The notes beneath the pieces are model-generated. The model did no database searches, was not told the DNA's origin, and was given only the letters and a program-made list of their open reading frames with translations. From Rickettsia typhi (GTDB lineage: Bacteria; Pseudomonadota; Alphaproteobacteria; Rickettsiales; UBA1997): a DNA stretch of 7,119 bases. Numbering within the stretch: position 1 is the first letter of the stretch; each line of letters opens with the position of its first letter. Shown here one piece after another: positions 1 to 7,046 of this stretch. A program made the translations under genes and the position numbers. The stretch covers positions 1 through 7,119 of the forward strand of contig CAMCFD010000076.1 in the NCBI GenBank assembly GCA_945874115.1. The letters run 5' to 3'.

Positions 1-1034
1 ACAAGCCCGTCGCCAGTTGTTGAATAGTCATTTAAAACTATGTGACCAGATTGTTCGCCGCCAAAATTATAGCCGCCTCTTTTTATTTCTTCTAAAACAT
101 AACGATCGCCAACGCCTACACGCACAGTGTTTATGCCCATATAGCGCAAATGATTTTCAAGCGCCAAATTTGACATTTGTGTGATAATCACCGTATCTTT
201 CTTCAGACGTCCTTCGTTGTGAAGCTTCTCTGCGATTAGCGCGATGAGCTTGTCGCCATCAACGATTTCGCCTTTTTCATCAATAATTAAAAGTCGATCA
301 GCGTCGCCGTCAAGAGCAATTCCGATATCGGCATTTTCTTCTAAAACCTTGGCACGCAAGGCTTCTGGGCTTGTTGATCCGCAGTTTTCATTAATGTTGA
401 ATCCGTTCGGAGTTGTTCCAATTGCAACAACTTCGGCGCCAAGTTCCCACAAAACCATTGGCGCAATTGAATAGGCGGCGCCATTCGCGCAATCAATTAC
501 GATTTTTAAGCCATTCAAAGTTTTGTCTTTCGGAAATGAATTTTTGACGAATTCGATATAGCGTTCTTTGCCTTCGTCGAGCCTTTTTGCGCGCCCTAAG
601 TTTTCGGGTGAAGCCAAGTGTTTCGAGATGTCGCCGTCGATTAGCTGTTCAATTTCAAGCTCGAGCGCGTCGCTTAATTTATTGCCGTTCGCGTCAAAAA
701 TTTTAATGCCGTTATCGTGATAAGGGTTATGTGAAGCTGAAATCATGATTCCGATGTCGGCGCGAAGAGAGCGCGTCAACATTGACACCGCAGGAGTTGG
801 AATTGGTCCCAAAAGAAACACATCCATGCCAACGGCGATAAAACCGGCAACCAATGCGGGCTCGACCATATAGCCAGAAAGTCGCGTGTCTTTTCCAATC
901 ACAACGCGATGACGATGGTCGCCATTAGTGAATTTGGCGCCTACAGCCATGCCGACTTTAAGAGCAATTTCTGCCGTCATCGGAAATTTATTTGCCGCGC
1001 CGCGAATTCCGTCTGTCCCGAAATATTTTTTCAT
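1..1034 (-). CDS. glmM: Phosphoglucosamine mutase, C-terminus cut off by window edge
   Basis: GlmM interconverts glucosamine-6-phosphate and glucosamine-1-phosphate in the cytosol, the second step towards UDP-GlcNAc for peptidoglycan and LPS. I translated the frame by hand from the ATG at 1034: 344 complete codons are visible, of about 445-450 usual for the family. The N-terminus MKKYFGTDGIRG is typical. The phosphoserine loop ISASHNP puts the catalytic Ser at residue 101. The Mg-binding loop DGDADR gives Asp242, Asp244 and Asp246. The sugar-binding loop GGEQSGH covers residues 325-331. These motifs and their spacing separate GlmM from the sugar mutases PGM and ManB. Only the fourth, phosphate-binding domain (about 100 residues) is missing, because the window ends, not because of a lesion. 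The start lies 6 nt after the alaS stop, so translational coupling with alaS is likely. No clear Shine-Dalgarno precedes it. Confidence 0.96.
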   Translation of the reverse strand, partial: MKKYFGTDGIRGAANKFPMTAEIALKVGMAVGAKFTNGDHRHRVVIGKDTRLSGYMVEPALVAGFIAVGMDVFLLGPIPTPAVSMLTRSLRADIGIMISASHNPYHDNGIKIFDANGNKLSDALELEIEQLIDGDISKHLASPENLGRAKRLDEGKERYIEFVKNSFPKDKTLNGLKIVIDCANGAAYSIAPMVLWELGAEVVAIGTTPNGFNINENCGSTSPEALRAKVLEENADIGIALDGDADRLLIIDEKGEIVDGDKLIALIAEKLHNEGRLKKDTVIITQMSNLALENHLRYMGINTVRVGVGDRYVLEEIKRGGYNFGGEQSGHIVLNDYSTTGDGL

Positions 1035-1040
1035 TTTTGC

Positions 1041-2981
1041 TTATTTAATCTTGTCTTTTAAAGTCGCAATTGCGTTTTCAATGCCTTTCGCATCAACGCC
1101 GCCGCCCATCGCCAAATCTTTTTTACCACCACCGCCATTGCCACCGATTTTTGCGACAACATCTTTAATTAAAATGTTCGCATCATATTTTTCAAGCAAA
1201 TTATCAGAAATTGCCACGCAAGCCGCGACTTTGTCTTGATTTGAAGCAAAAAGCGCAAAAACACTATTTTGTTTAAATTCAGATTTCGATTTTAAACTTA
1301 TGACAATTTCGCGCAAATCTTTCGCGTCAACATCTTGAAAATGGTGCGAAATTAATTGTAATTCGCCTAATTTTTCAACTTTCAAATCATCAAGATTTTT
1401 TAACAGATTTTGTTTTTTCAACTGTTCAGACTTTTTTTGTAAAGCCTTGATTTCAGAGTCTTTTTGCGATATTTCTTGTTGTAGATTTTTGATTTTTGCG
1501 GCGATTTTCTTATAATCAAAGATTTCATTTTGCTCTAAAATTGACTGAGAATCTGCTGATTTTTCATTTGATAATTCGGCAATTTTTTTGGCTTTTTCAA
1601 AATCTTCATTTTGCAATTTTTTAAGTTCGCCTAAAACGTAATTTTTCGCATCAACGCCGGTTTTGGCCTCAATTCGTCTGATTCCAGAAGCAATTGATTT
1701 TTCGGAAATGATTTTGAAAAACTCGATTTCGCCAGTAGATTTCACATGTGTTCCGCCGCAAAGTTCGATAGAGTAGGGTGATTTTTTTTCTTCGTCATTT
1801 CCCATGCTGACAACGCGAACTTCGCTGTCATATTTTTCGCCAAATAACGCTTCGGCGCCTTGTTCACGAGCTTTTTCAAGCGCCATAATTTCAGTTTTGC
1901 TTTGCGAATTTTGCGCGATATAAAAATTGACCAAATCTTCAGTGCGAGAAACTTCTTCAACACTCATGCTGCGATTAAAATTGAAATCGAAAGTGAAATA
2001 ATCAGATTCAACATTCGAGCCTTTTTGCGAAATAGAATTTCCTAAAATGAACTTCAGAGCTTTATGCATCAAATGTGTCGCAGAGTGGTTTGAAGCACGT
2101 GTGGCGCGGGTTTTCGGGTTTACAGATGCGATAATTTCGTCGCCAATTTTAAATATTCCTTCAAGATTTTTTGCATGATGAGTGAAAAGTTTTCCGACTT
2201 TTCTTGCTTCAAAAATTTCGATTTTATTTTGTGATTTTGTTAATTTTCCGTCATCACCTTTTTGTCCGCCCGAAGTCGCATAAAATGGGGTTTGATCAAG
2301 AATTATCGTAATATTTTTTGCGTTATCTTCGTCGTTTATTTCTGCAACTTTTTTTCCGTCAACCGCCAAGTAAATTATTTTTGCGGCGTTTTCTAATTTT
2401 TCATAGCCTAAAAATTTCGTAGAGCCAAATTGGTTTTGTAATTCGAGAATATTTTTGTCTTCAATTTCTTCGCCACTGCCTTTCCAGCTAGCTTTGGCGC
2501 GCTCGCGCTGAATTTCCATTTCGCGATTAAATTCTTCTTCGTCAACGCTTAAACCTTTTTCGCGCAAAATATCTTGCGTTAAATCAAGCGGGAATCCGTA
2601 CGTATCATAGAGTTTGAAGGCAATTGCGCCCGACAAAGCTGATTTTGCGGCAGCAATTTTTATAATCTCTTCCTCCAAAATCTTCAACCCTTTCTCAAGC
2701 GTTTCGCGAAACTTTTCTTCTTCATTTTTCAGCGTTTCAACAATAACTTCGCGGGCGCGAGAAAGCTCGGGATAAGCTTCGCCCATTTCTTCAATCAGCG
2801 CGTCAGTCATTTTATACATCGAAACTTCGCGTGCACCAAGTTTGTGAAGTTGGCGCATTGCGCGACGCATAATTCTGCGCAAAACATAACCGCGACCTTC
2901 GTTGCTAGGCAAGGCGCCGTCCGCAATCAAAAAACAAGTTGAACGCAAATGATCCGCAATAATTTTATATTCCGCTTTCAT
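1041..2981 (-). CDS. alaS: Alanyl-tRNA synthetase lacking the N-terminal aminoacylation domain
   Basis: This is an AlaRS without its catalytic core. Residue numbers count from the TTG at 2996 (651 aa). I prefer the ATG at 2981 (646 aa); neither start has a Shine-Dalgarno, and a TAG at 3005-3003 closes the frame just upstream. Homology begins at once with IIADHLRS and RGYVLRRIMRRA (residues 12-47), normally around residue 270-310 of an 850-900 aa enzyme. Class II motifs 1, 2 and 3, which bind ATP and alanine, are therefore absent. What follows is complete: the helical tRNA-recognition part (DTYGFPLDLT at 131-140), the beta-barrel with YATSGGQ (239-245), the editing domain with HSATH (His304, His308) and CGGTH (Cys413, His417), a charged coiled coil (about 455-535), and C-Ala/DHHA1 with its Gly-rich NGGGGKKD. 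No stops or frameshifts interrupt it. It cannot charge tRNA alone, but it could deacylate mischarged tRNA-Ala or act as one half of a split enzyme. A decayed copy or an assembly join is also possible. Confidence 0.9.
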   Translation of the reverse strand: MKAEYKIIADHLRSTCFLIADGALPSNEGRGYVLRRIMRRAMRQLHKLGAREVSMYKMTDALIEEMGEAYPELSRAREVIVETLKNEEEKFRETLEKGLKILEEEIIKIAAAKSALSGAIAFKLYDTYGFPLDLTQDILREKGLSVDEEEFNREMEIQRERAKASWKGSGEEIEDKNILELQNQFGSTKFLGYEKLENAAKIIYLAVDGKKVAEINDEDNAKNITIILDQTPFYATSGGQKGDDGKLTKSQNKIEIFEARKVGKLFTHHAKNLEGIFKIGDEIIASVNPKTRATRASNHSATHLMHKALKFILGNSISQKGSNVESDYFTFDFNFNRSMSVEEVSRTEDLVNFYIAQNSQSKTEIMALEKAREQGAEALFGEKYDSEVRVVSMGNDEEKKSPYSIELCGGTHVKSTGEIEFFKIISEKSIASGIRRIEAKTGVDAKNYVLGELKKLQNEDFEKAKKIAELSNEKSADSQSILEQNEIFDYKKIAAKIKNLQQEISQKDSEIKALQKKSEQLKKQNLLKNLDDLKVEKLGELQLISHHFQDVDAKDLREIVISLKSKSEFKQNSVFALFASNQDKVAACVAISDNLLEKYDANILIKDVVAKIGGNGGGGKKDLAMGGGVDAKGIENAIATLKDKIK

Positions 2982-3014
2982 AATTTTGTATTTCAATTTT
3001 TTCTACACTCCAGA

Positions 3015-3031
3015 AATCTGTCGAACAGATT
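3015..3031. repeat. Perfect 7-bp hairpin, 3-nt loop
   Basis: AATCTGT pairs perfectly with ACAGATT around a CGA loop (TCG in the minus-strand RNA). It lies 34 nt upstream of the preferred alaS ATG, in the transcribed spacer. It is not followed by a U-tract on the minus strand, so it is not an obvious terminator. It could structure the alaS leader or be one arm of a palindromic repeat. Confidence 0.6.
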
Positions 3032-3047
3032 AAACCACTCAATAATT

Positions 3048-3112
3048 TAAGATCGCGATAAACCATCAAACTCAAGCCACCGAACAGGGAAGCTTTGCTT
3101 CCTCTGATCTTA
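3048..3112. repeat. Nested inverted repeat (7-bp outer stem, 6-bp inner hairpin)
   Basis: The outer arms TAAGATC (3048-3054) and GATCTTA (3106-3112) are perfect complements. Between them lies a second perfect hairpin at 3088-3102, GGAAGC-TTT-GCTTCC, which a G-T pair can extend. Two nested or adjacent stems in so short a spacer are unlikely by chance and suggest a structured RNA or a palindromic interspersed element. The function is unknown. Confidence 0.55.
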
Positions 3113-3130
3113 TGATAACCAAGCTCTTCC

Positions 3131-3155
3131 TTAAAAAAATCGCAGATTTTTTTAA
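3131..3155 (-). terminator. AT hairpin overlapping the rnj stop codon, possible weak terminator
   Basis: An 11-bp perfect inverted repeat, TTAAAAAAATC and GATTTTTTTAA, has a 3-nt loop. It begins on the rnj stop codon (TAA at 3154-3152). On the minus strand the seven-T run lies inside the 3' arm and only AAGGAAG follows, so it is not a canonical GC stem plus U-tract. It may attenuate transcription into alaS, protect the rnj 3' end, or work in either direction. Termination is inferred; the symmetry is seen directly. Confidence 0.45.
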
Positions 3156-4915
3156 ATTAGGTGTATTATAACTTCAAGAACCGGTCTTTTTCCCATGACT
3201 TCTTCAAAAACTCGCAAAATTTTTGAGCGTAGATTTTTCTCAATATCGCTTAAAACTTTAGTTTCGCGCAATTTTTTGTTGCTTTTTTTCTTTTTCAAGA
3301 ATTTAAAGCCAAAACCTTCATCTTCATTGATTCCAAGGTCGCGCGCTTTTTCTCTTAAAACATATTTAATTTCGTCGCGAATATATAATTCGGCTTCTTG
3401 GTCAGCTCTAAGGTCATAAGATCCGACGCAGTTTATTCTTGCTTTTGACACAAGTTCGAGTGAATCATTAACGGCGATTGAAATCATAACCATTCCCGCA
3501 TCTTTCAATTTGCGGCGTTCGCGGATTATTTCACCTTCAAGATCGAGAAGTTGATGTCCGTCAACCCCGAAATAGCCAGATTTCACGAAGCCTACAGCCT
3601 CAGAAGATTTCCCGTCATTTTCGCTAGAAATTTTAACCGCTAAACCATTTTCAATTTGGATAACTTTGCCAACGCCACAATCTGTCGCAATATCGCCGTG
3701 AGTTTTGGTGTGAATAAATTCGCCGTGAACAGGAATTGCAATTTTTGGTCGTGCAAGCGCATACATTTCGCGAAGCTCATCTTGCGAAGGGTGGCCAGAA
3801 ACATGGACAAAATGGTCTTTCTCGGTCAATACATCGATTTGTTTTTTTGCTAAGCAATCGAAAAGCGCGAAGATTTTTTTCTCGTTTCCAGGAATAATTT
3901 TTGATGAAAAAATCATCAAATCACCTTTCGCAAATTTTATGGTAGGATGTTTGTCAGTCGCGATTTTTTTCGTTGCCGCTAAAGGTTCACCTTGACAACC
4001 AGTTGACAAAATCAAGATTTCTTTTTTTGAGAAAAATTTAATTTCGCGGTCAGAAATAAAATTTGAAGGGCTGACAAAATCATCAACAAAATAACCACTT
4101 TTGCGCGCAACTTCGTGAATTCTGTGAAGTGACCAACCAGCCAAAACAACCTTACGGCCACACTCTTTCGCGATTCTTGCAATAGTGTGAATTCGCGCAA
4201 TATTCGACGCAAAAGTCGTCACGCCAACATAGCCGTTTCTGCCCTCAATTAATTTTTTGAGTGATTCATATAAATCACCTTCCGACTTAGAGTGTCCTTC
4301 GTTTAGCGCGTTAGTAGAATCGCAAACCATCGCCAAAAATTCGCCTTTATCGCCCATTTCTTTGATTCTATCTTTCTCTGAAGCGTTGCCAACAACTGGG
4401 TCAGGGTCAAATTTCCAATCACCTGTGTGAAATACATTGCCTTTGTGAGTTTTGATAATCACCGCTTTCATTTCAGGAACAGAATGCGTAAGACCTAGAA
4501 ACTCAAGGCGAAATGGGTTAAGATCTAAATCTTTTTTGCCATCGATAATGCGAAGATCAACTTTTTTATCAAGCTTAAATTCAGACAATTTAGAGAGTAA
4601 AAAATTCGCCGCCAAAGTTGTTGCATAAATTGGAACATCAAGGTCTTGAATCAAATATTGAACCGCGCCCAAATGATCTTCGTGAATGTGAGTTAGAACG
4701 ATTCCAAGCAAGTTTTTTTTCTGAGCTTTAATGAAAGAAATGTCAGGTGTAAGCATGTCGACTCCGGGAATGTCATTGGCAAAACCAACGCCCAAATCGA
4801 TCATAATCCATTTTCCGTCTAGATGATAAAGATTGACGTTCATCCCAATTTCATTGGCGCCGCCAAGAGGTAAAAAAAGTAAATCTTCTTTGTGTTTTTT
4901 TAAATTAAGTTCCAT
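3152..4915 (-). CDS. rnj: Ribonuclease J (metallo-beta-lactamase/beta-CASP)
   Basis: RNase J is a cytosolic zinc-dependent exo- and endoribonuclease. In many Alphaproteobacteria it works on rRNA maturation and mRNA decay. The 587-residue protein starts with the family hallmark FLPLGGANEIGMN (14-26). The metallo-beta-lactamase motif THIHEDH (75-81) gives metal ligands His76, His78, Asp80 and His81. Further ligands are His144 (LTHSVPE) and HTGDW (His163, Asp166). The beta-CASP part includes DSTN (199-202), STGCQGEP (304-311), HVSGHPSQDEL (371-381) and PVHGEF (396-400, His397). A C-terminal domain from about 440 to 587 holds a Lys-rich loop (540-548). Length and domain order are normal, with no lesion. 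The start at 4915 lies 39 nt after the coaX stop and has no Shine-Dalgarno. The coaX-rnj pairing is common in Alphaproteobacteria, where birA often precedes it; here aatA stands upstream instead. Confidence 0.96.
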   Translation of the reverse strand: MELNLKKHKEDLLFLPLGGANEIGMNVNLYHLDGKWIMIDLGVGFANDIPGVDMLTPDISFIKAQKKNLLGIVLTHIHEDHLGAVQYLIQDLDVPIYATTLAANFLLSKLSEFKLDKKVDLRIIDGKKDLDLNPFRLEFLGLTHSVPEMKAVIIKTHKGNVFHTGDWKFDPDPVVGNASEKDRIKEMGDKGEFLAMVCDSTNALNEGHSKSEGDLYESLKKLIEGRNGYVGVTTFASNIARIHTIARIAKECGRKVVLAGWSLHRIHEVARKSGYFVDDFVSPSNFISDREIKFFSKKEILILSTGCQGEPLAATKKIATDKHPTIKFAKGDLMIFSSKIIPGNEKKIFALFDCLAKKQIDVLTEKDHFVHVSGHPSQDELREMYALARPKIAIPVHGEFIHTKTHGDIATDCGVGKVIQIENGLAVKISSENDGKSSEAVGFVKSGYFGVDGHQLLDLEGEIIRERRKLKDAGMVMISIAVNDSLELVSKARINCVGSYDLRADQEAELYIRDEIKYVLREKARDLGINEDEGFGFKFLKKKKSNKKLRETKVLSDIEKNLRSKILRVFEEVMGKRPVLEVIIHLI

Positions 4916-4954
4916 TTTGTTATATTTATATTTAGGCGAAAAATTATTATTTGC

Positions 4955-5743
4955 CTAGTTTAGTGACGTTAAATTCGTCTTTTGGTTATTATTATAAACT
5001 TGACGAAGGCCGTCAAGAGTAAGGTTTGATTTATGGTGTTTGATTTTTAATTCTTTCTTGAATAGTTCAGCTAATCCACCAGTGATAATTTTGGTGGTTT
5101 TTAACTTTAATTCTTTATCAATTCTTGCGATAATTCCCTCAACCAATGAGATATATCCAAAATAAACGCCTGAATTCATTGCTTCAACAGTGTTTTTTCC
5201 GATGACATTTTTTTGTTTTTTCACTTCAATTTTTGGCAATTTCGCCGTCATGTCGTGCAAAGCTTTGAGTGATAAATTTATCCCAGGAGAAATCACGCCG
5301 CCAAGATATTCGCCTTTCGCCCCAACTACGTCAAAAGTTGTTGCTGTGCCAAAATCGATGACGATTAAATTTCCGCCAAATTCTTTATAGGCCGCAATCG
5401 CGTTAATTATGCGGTCTGCACCAACTTCACTCGGATTTTTAACTTTGATTTTTATATCCAATTTGACGTTTTTTTCGCCAATTAATAAAATTTTCCCGCT
5501 AAAAAATTTAGAAATCGCTTTTTTTATTTTGTCGTTAAGATTAGGAACGACTGAAGCGATGATGCATCCTGAAATTTTCAAGCAATCGATTTTTTCGGTC
5601 AAAAAAAGTTCAATGATGTCAACCGCATAATCATCAACAGATTTATTGTTGTCAGAAATGAGTCGCCACTTGTGTTTAAGTGAATCTTTGTTATAAACTC
5701 CAATTACGATATTGCTGTTTCCGATGTCAATTACTAAAAGCAT
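4955..5743 (-). CDS. coaX: Type III pantothenate kinase
   Basis: CoaX phosphorylates pantothenate with ATP, the first step of coenzyme A synthesis. The type III family needs a monovalent cation such as K+ and is not inhibited by CoA. The 262 residues match the usual length. Motifs of the ASKHA fold are in order: the phosphate loop DIGNSN (6-11, Asp6), GADR in the substrate region (108-111), the catalytic/cation-binding stretch DFGTATTFD (130-138, with Asp130 as the likely K+ ligand), GGVISPG (148-154), and the TGG of the second nucleotide loop (221-223). The tail after about 245 is Asn/Thr-rich and less conserved. The ATG at 5743 is chosen because the family motif sits at its usual distance from the N-terminus. 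The gene starts 68 nt after the aatA stop, directly downstream of an inverted repeat, with no clear Shine-Dalgarno. No birA is fused or adjacent in the window. Confidence 0.95.
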   Translation of the reverse strand: MLLVIDIGNSNIVIGVYNKDSLKHKWRLISDNNKSVDDYAVDIIELFLTEKIDCLKISGCIIASVVPNLNDKIKKAISKFFSGKILLIGEKNVKLDIKIKVKNPSEVGADRIINAIAAYKEFGGNLIVIDFGTATTFDVVGAKGEYLGGVISPGINLSLKALHDMTAKLPKIEVKKQKNVIGKNTVEAMNSGVYFGYISLVEGIIARIDKELKLKTTKIITGGLAELFKKELKIKHHKSNLTLDGLRQVYNNNQKTNLTSLN

Positions 5744-5764
5744 TTTTTATTCATTCATTTTTCT

Positions 5765-5806
5765 CGAGCTATCCTTAATCGAGATTTGTCGCGAGAGGAA
5801 AGCTCG
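5765..5806. repeat. Inverted repeat in the aatA-coaX gap
   Basis: The arms CGAGCT-A-TCCT (5765-5775) and AGGA-A-AGCTCG (5796-5806) pair over 10 bp with one A-A mismatch around a 20-nt loop. The loop is itself partly symmetrical (TCGCGA). On the minus strand the stem starts 5 nt after the aatA stop codon and ends 21 nt before the coaX ATG. The bases after it are AGAAAAATG rather than a U-run, so an intrinsic terminator for aatA is not well supported in that direction. It could be an mRNA 3'-end stabiliser, a processing site, or a leader structure affecting coaX translation. Confidence 0.55.
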
Positions 5807-5811
5807 AAAAC

Positions 5812-7014
5812 CTATTTTAATTTCTCACATGCTTTGGCAATTCTTGTCATCGCATCTTTCAAAAATTCGTCTGATGCTGCGTAAGAAATTCGGAAAAATC
5901 CTTCGGCGCCAAAAGCAACTCCGGGAACAACTGCAACCAGAGCATCTTCAAGCAAATATGCCGAAAAATCATTGTCGTTTTTGATGATATTTCCTTGCGG
6001 AGTTTTTTTGCCATAAAATCCAGTGCAAGAAGGAAACACATAAAACGCGCCGTTTGGCGTATTGCAATCGATTCCATCAATGTCGTTCAACATTTTTACT
6101 ACCATGTCGCGGCGAGTTTCAAAAACTTTTTTGCCAAGCGCGATATAATCTTGAACGCCGTTAAGTGCTTCAACCGCGGCTGCTTGCCCGATCGATGTCG
6201 TAGAAGAAGTGCTTTGTGATTGAATCATAGACATTGCTTTCATCAATTTTTCATCGCCCGCGCCATAGCCAATTCGCCAGCCCGTCATTGAATAAGCCTT
6301 CGAAACGCCGTTAACAACTAATGTGCGCTCTTTAAGGAGCGGCTCAACTTCGGCGATTGTAGCAAATTTCAAACCGTCAAAAATTAAATGCTCATAAATA
6401 TCGTCAGACATAATATGAACTTGTGGGTGTTTCAATAAAACATCAGCTAATTCTTTCAATTCAGCTTTAGAATAGCAAGCGCCCGTAGGATTGCTTGGCG
6501 AATTTAAAATCAACCATTTTGTCTTTGGTGTAATTTTTTCTTCAAGTGCTTTTGGTGTCAGTTTAAAATTATTATCGGCCTTAGACTCAGCAATAACGGG
6601 TGTTCCGCCCGCAAGAAGAACCATGTCTGGATAAGAAACCCAATAAGGAGCTTGAATCAAAACCTCGTCACCCTTGTTTAAAGTGGCCACTAAAGCGTTA
6701 TAAATCACTTGTTTAGCACCAGTTGAAACGATAATTTCTGAAGCTTTATAATCCAAATTATTTTCGCGCTTAAATTTAGCGATAATGGCTTTTTTCAGCG
6801 CTGCAGTGCCATCCACGGCAGTATATTTCGTGTCGCCCTTGTTAATCGCGGCGATTGCGGCTTGCTTAATGTTGTCTGGAGTGTCAAAATCGGGCTCTCC
6901 CATACTAAGAGAAATGATATTCTTGCCTGAAGCCTTTAATTCAGCGGCTTTCATTGACACAGCAATTGTCGGAGATGGCTTGATATTGCTTAGATTGCTT
7001 GCTAGAAACGACAT
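5812..7014 (-). CDS. aatA: Aspartate aminotransferase, class I PLP-dependent (AatA type)
   Basis: This cytosolic PLP enzyme transfers the amino group between aspartate and 2-oxoglutarate, linking the TCA cycle with Asp and Glu. The 400 residues are normal for the prokaryotic Ib (AatA/AspC) subgroup. Fold type I motifs are all present: SMGEPDFDTP (37-46), phosphate-binding STGAK (97-101), the PLP-stacking aromatic region YW (124-125), NSPSNPTG (171-178, with Asn175 contacting PLP), SDDIYEHL (203-210, Asp205 for the pyridine nitrogen, Tyr207), the Schiff-base lysine in GVSKAYSMTGWRIGY (Lys239), and FRISYA with substrate-carboxylate Arg375. Some alphaproteobacterial members also transaminate prephenate, giving arogenate for Phe and Tyr; sequence alone does not settle that. 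The ATG at 7014 lies about 26 nt downstream of the predicted transcription start. It appears to be the first gene of a transcription unit with coaX and rnj. Confidence 0.95.
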   Translation of the reverse strand: MSFLASNLSNIKPSPTIAVSMKAAELKASGKNIISLSMGEPDFDTPDNIKQAAIAAINKGDTKYTAVDGTAALKKAIIAKFKRENNLDYKASEIIVSTGAKQVIYNALVATLNKGDEVLIQAPYWVSYPDMVLLAGGTPVIAESKADNNFKLTPKALEEKITPKTKWLILNSPSNPTGACYSKAELKELADVLLKHPQVHIMSDDIYEHLIFDGLKFATIAEVEPLLKERTLVVNGVSKAYSMTGWRIGYGAGDEKLMKAMSMIQSQSTSSTTSIGQAAAVEALNGVQDYIALGKKVFETRRDMVVKMLNDIDGIDCNTPNGAFYVFPSCTGFYGKKTPQGNIIKNDNDFSAYLLEDALVAVVPGVAFGAEGFFRISYAASDEFLKDAMTRIAKACEKLK

Positions 7015-7026
7015 ATAAAAAAAGTT

Positions 7027-7043
7027 AAATTAACAATTAATTT
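7027..7043. repeat. AT-rich inverted repeat at the aatA transcription start
   Basis: AAATTAA and TTAATTT flank a CAA loop. The site covers the expected +1 region just below the -10 box of the aatA promoter. It could be an operator or an accident of AT-rich DNA; seven A/T pairs alone are weak evidence. Confidence 0.25.
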
Positions 7044-7046
7044 CGA

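Larger units (their letters stand above)
2965..3156 (-). other. Structured rnj-alaS spacer, open as a 63-codon frame of unknown nature
   Basis: The spacer between rnj and alaS can be read without a stop from the TTT at 3156 (just after an in-frame TAA at 3159-3157) to a TAA at 2967-2965. It overlaps the start of alaS in another frame. The peptide contains IRGSKASLFGGLS, MVYRDLKLLSG and STDFWSVEK, and looks more protein-like than a random AT-rich spacer. It does not resemble the missing AlaRS N-terminus or any family I can name. The first ATG is at 3066. The DNA is packed with inverted repeats, listed separately, and its middle (about 3055-3105) is richer in G and C than the flanks. A palindromic repeat that happens to be translatable, a gene remnant left at a rearrangement, or a structured leader RNA are all possible. 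I do not claim a functional gene. Confidence 0.4.

Noticed and set aside
928..1239. Plus-strand open frame of 103 codons across the glmM-alaS boundary
   Set aside because: It is antisense to two clear genes, with Ala/Pro/Ser-rich content expected from the complement of their codons, and has no promoter or recognisable motif.
1742..1963. Minus-strand 73-codon frame inside alaS
   Set aside because: It is an out-of-frame shadow of the alaS editing region, rich in Lys and Phe as expected from frame-shifted AT-rich code.
3064..3075. Separate alaS promoter with TTGAGT/TTGATG as -35
   Set aside because: No good -10 hexamer lies at 16-18 nt; the best candidates (TCTTAA, ATTATT) are poor in AT-rich DNA.
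3015..3112. 6S RNA, SRP RNA or tRNA in the spacer
   Set aside because: There is no cloverleaf, no SRP GGAAG/AGCAG loop architecture, and the length and pairing do not fit the long 6S rod with a central bubble.
2997..3156. Spacer as a frameshifted AlaRS N-terminus
   Set aside because: I read the frame through the spacer; it has none of the AlaRS N-terminal landmarks, and 170 nt is far too short for about 260 missing residues.
5712..5984. Plus-strand 90-codon frame across the aatA-coaX gap
   Set aside because: Both ends are antisense to well-supported genes and the middle is the inverted repeat; no family resemblance and no start signal.
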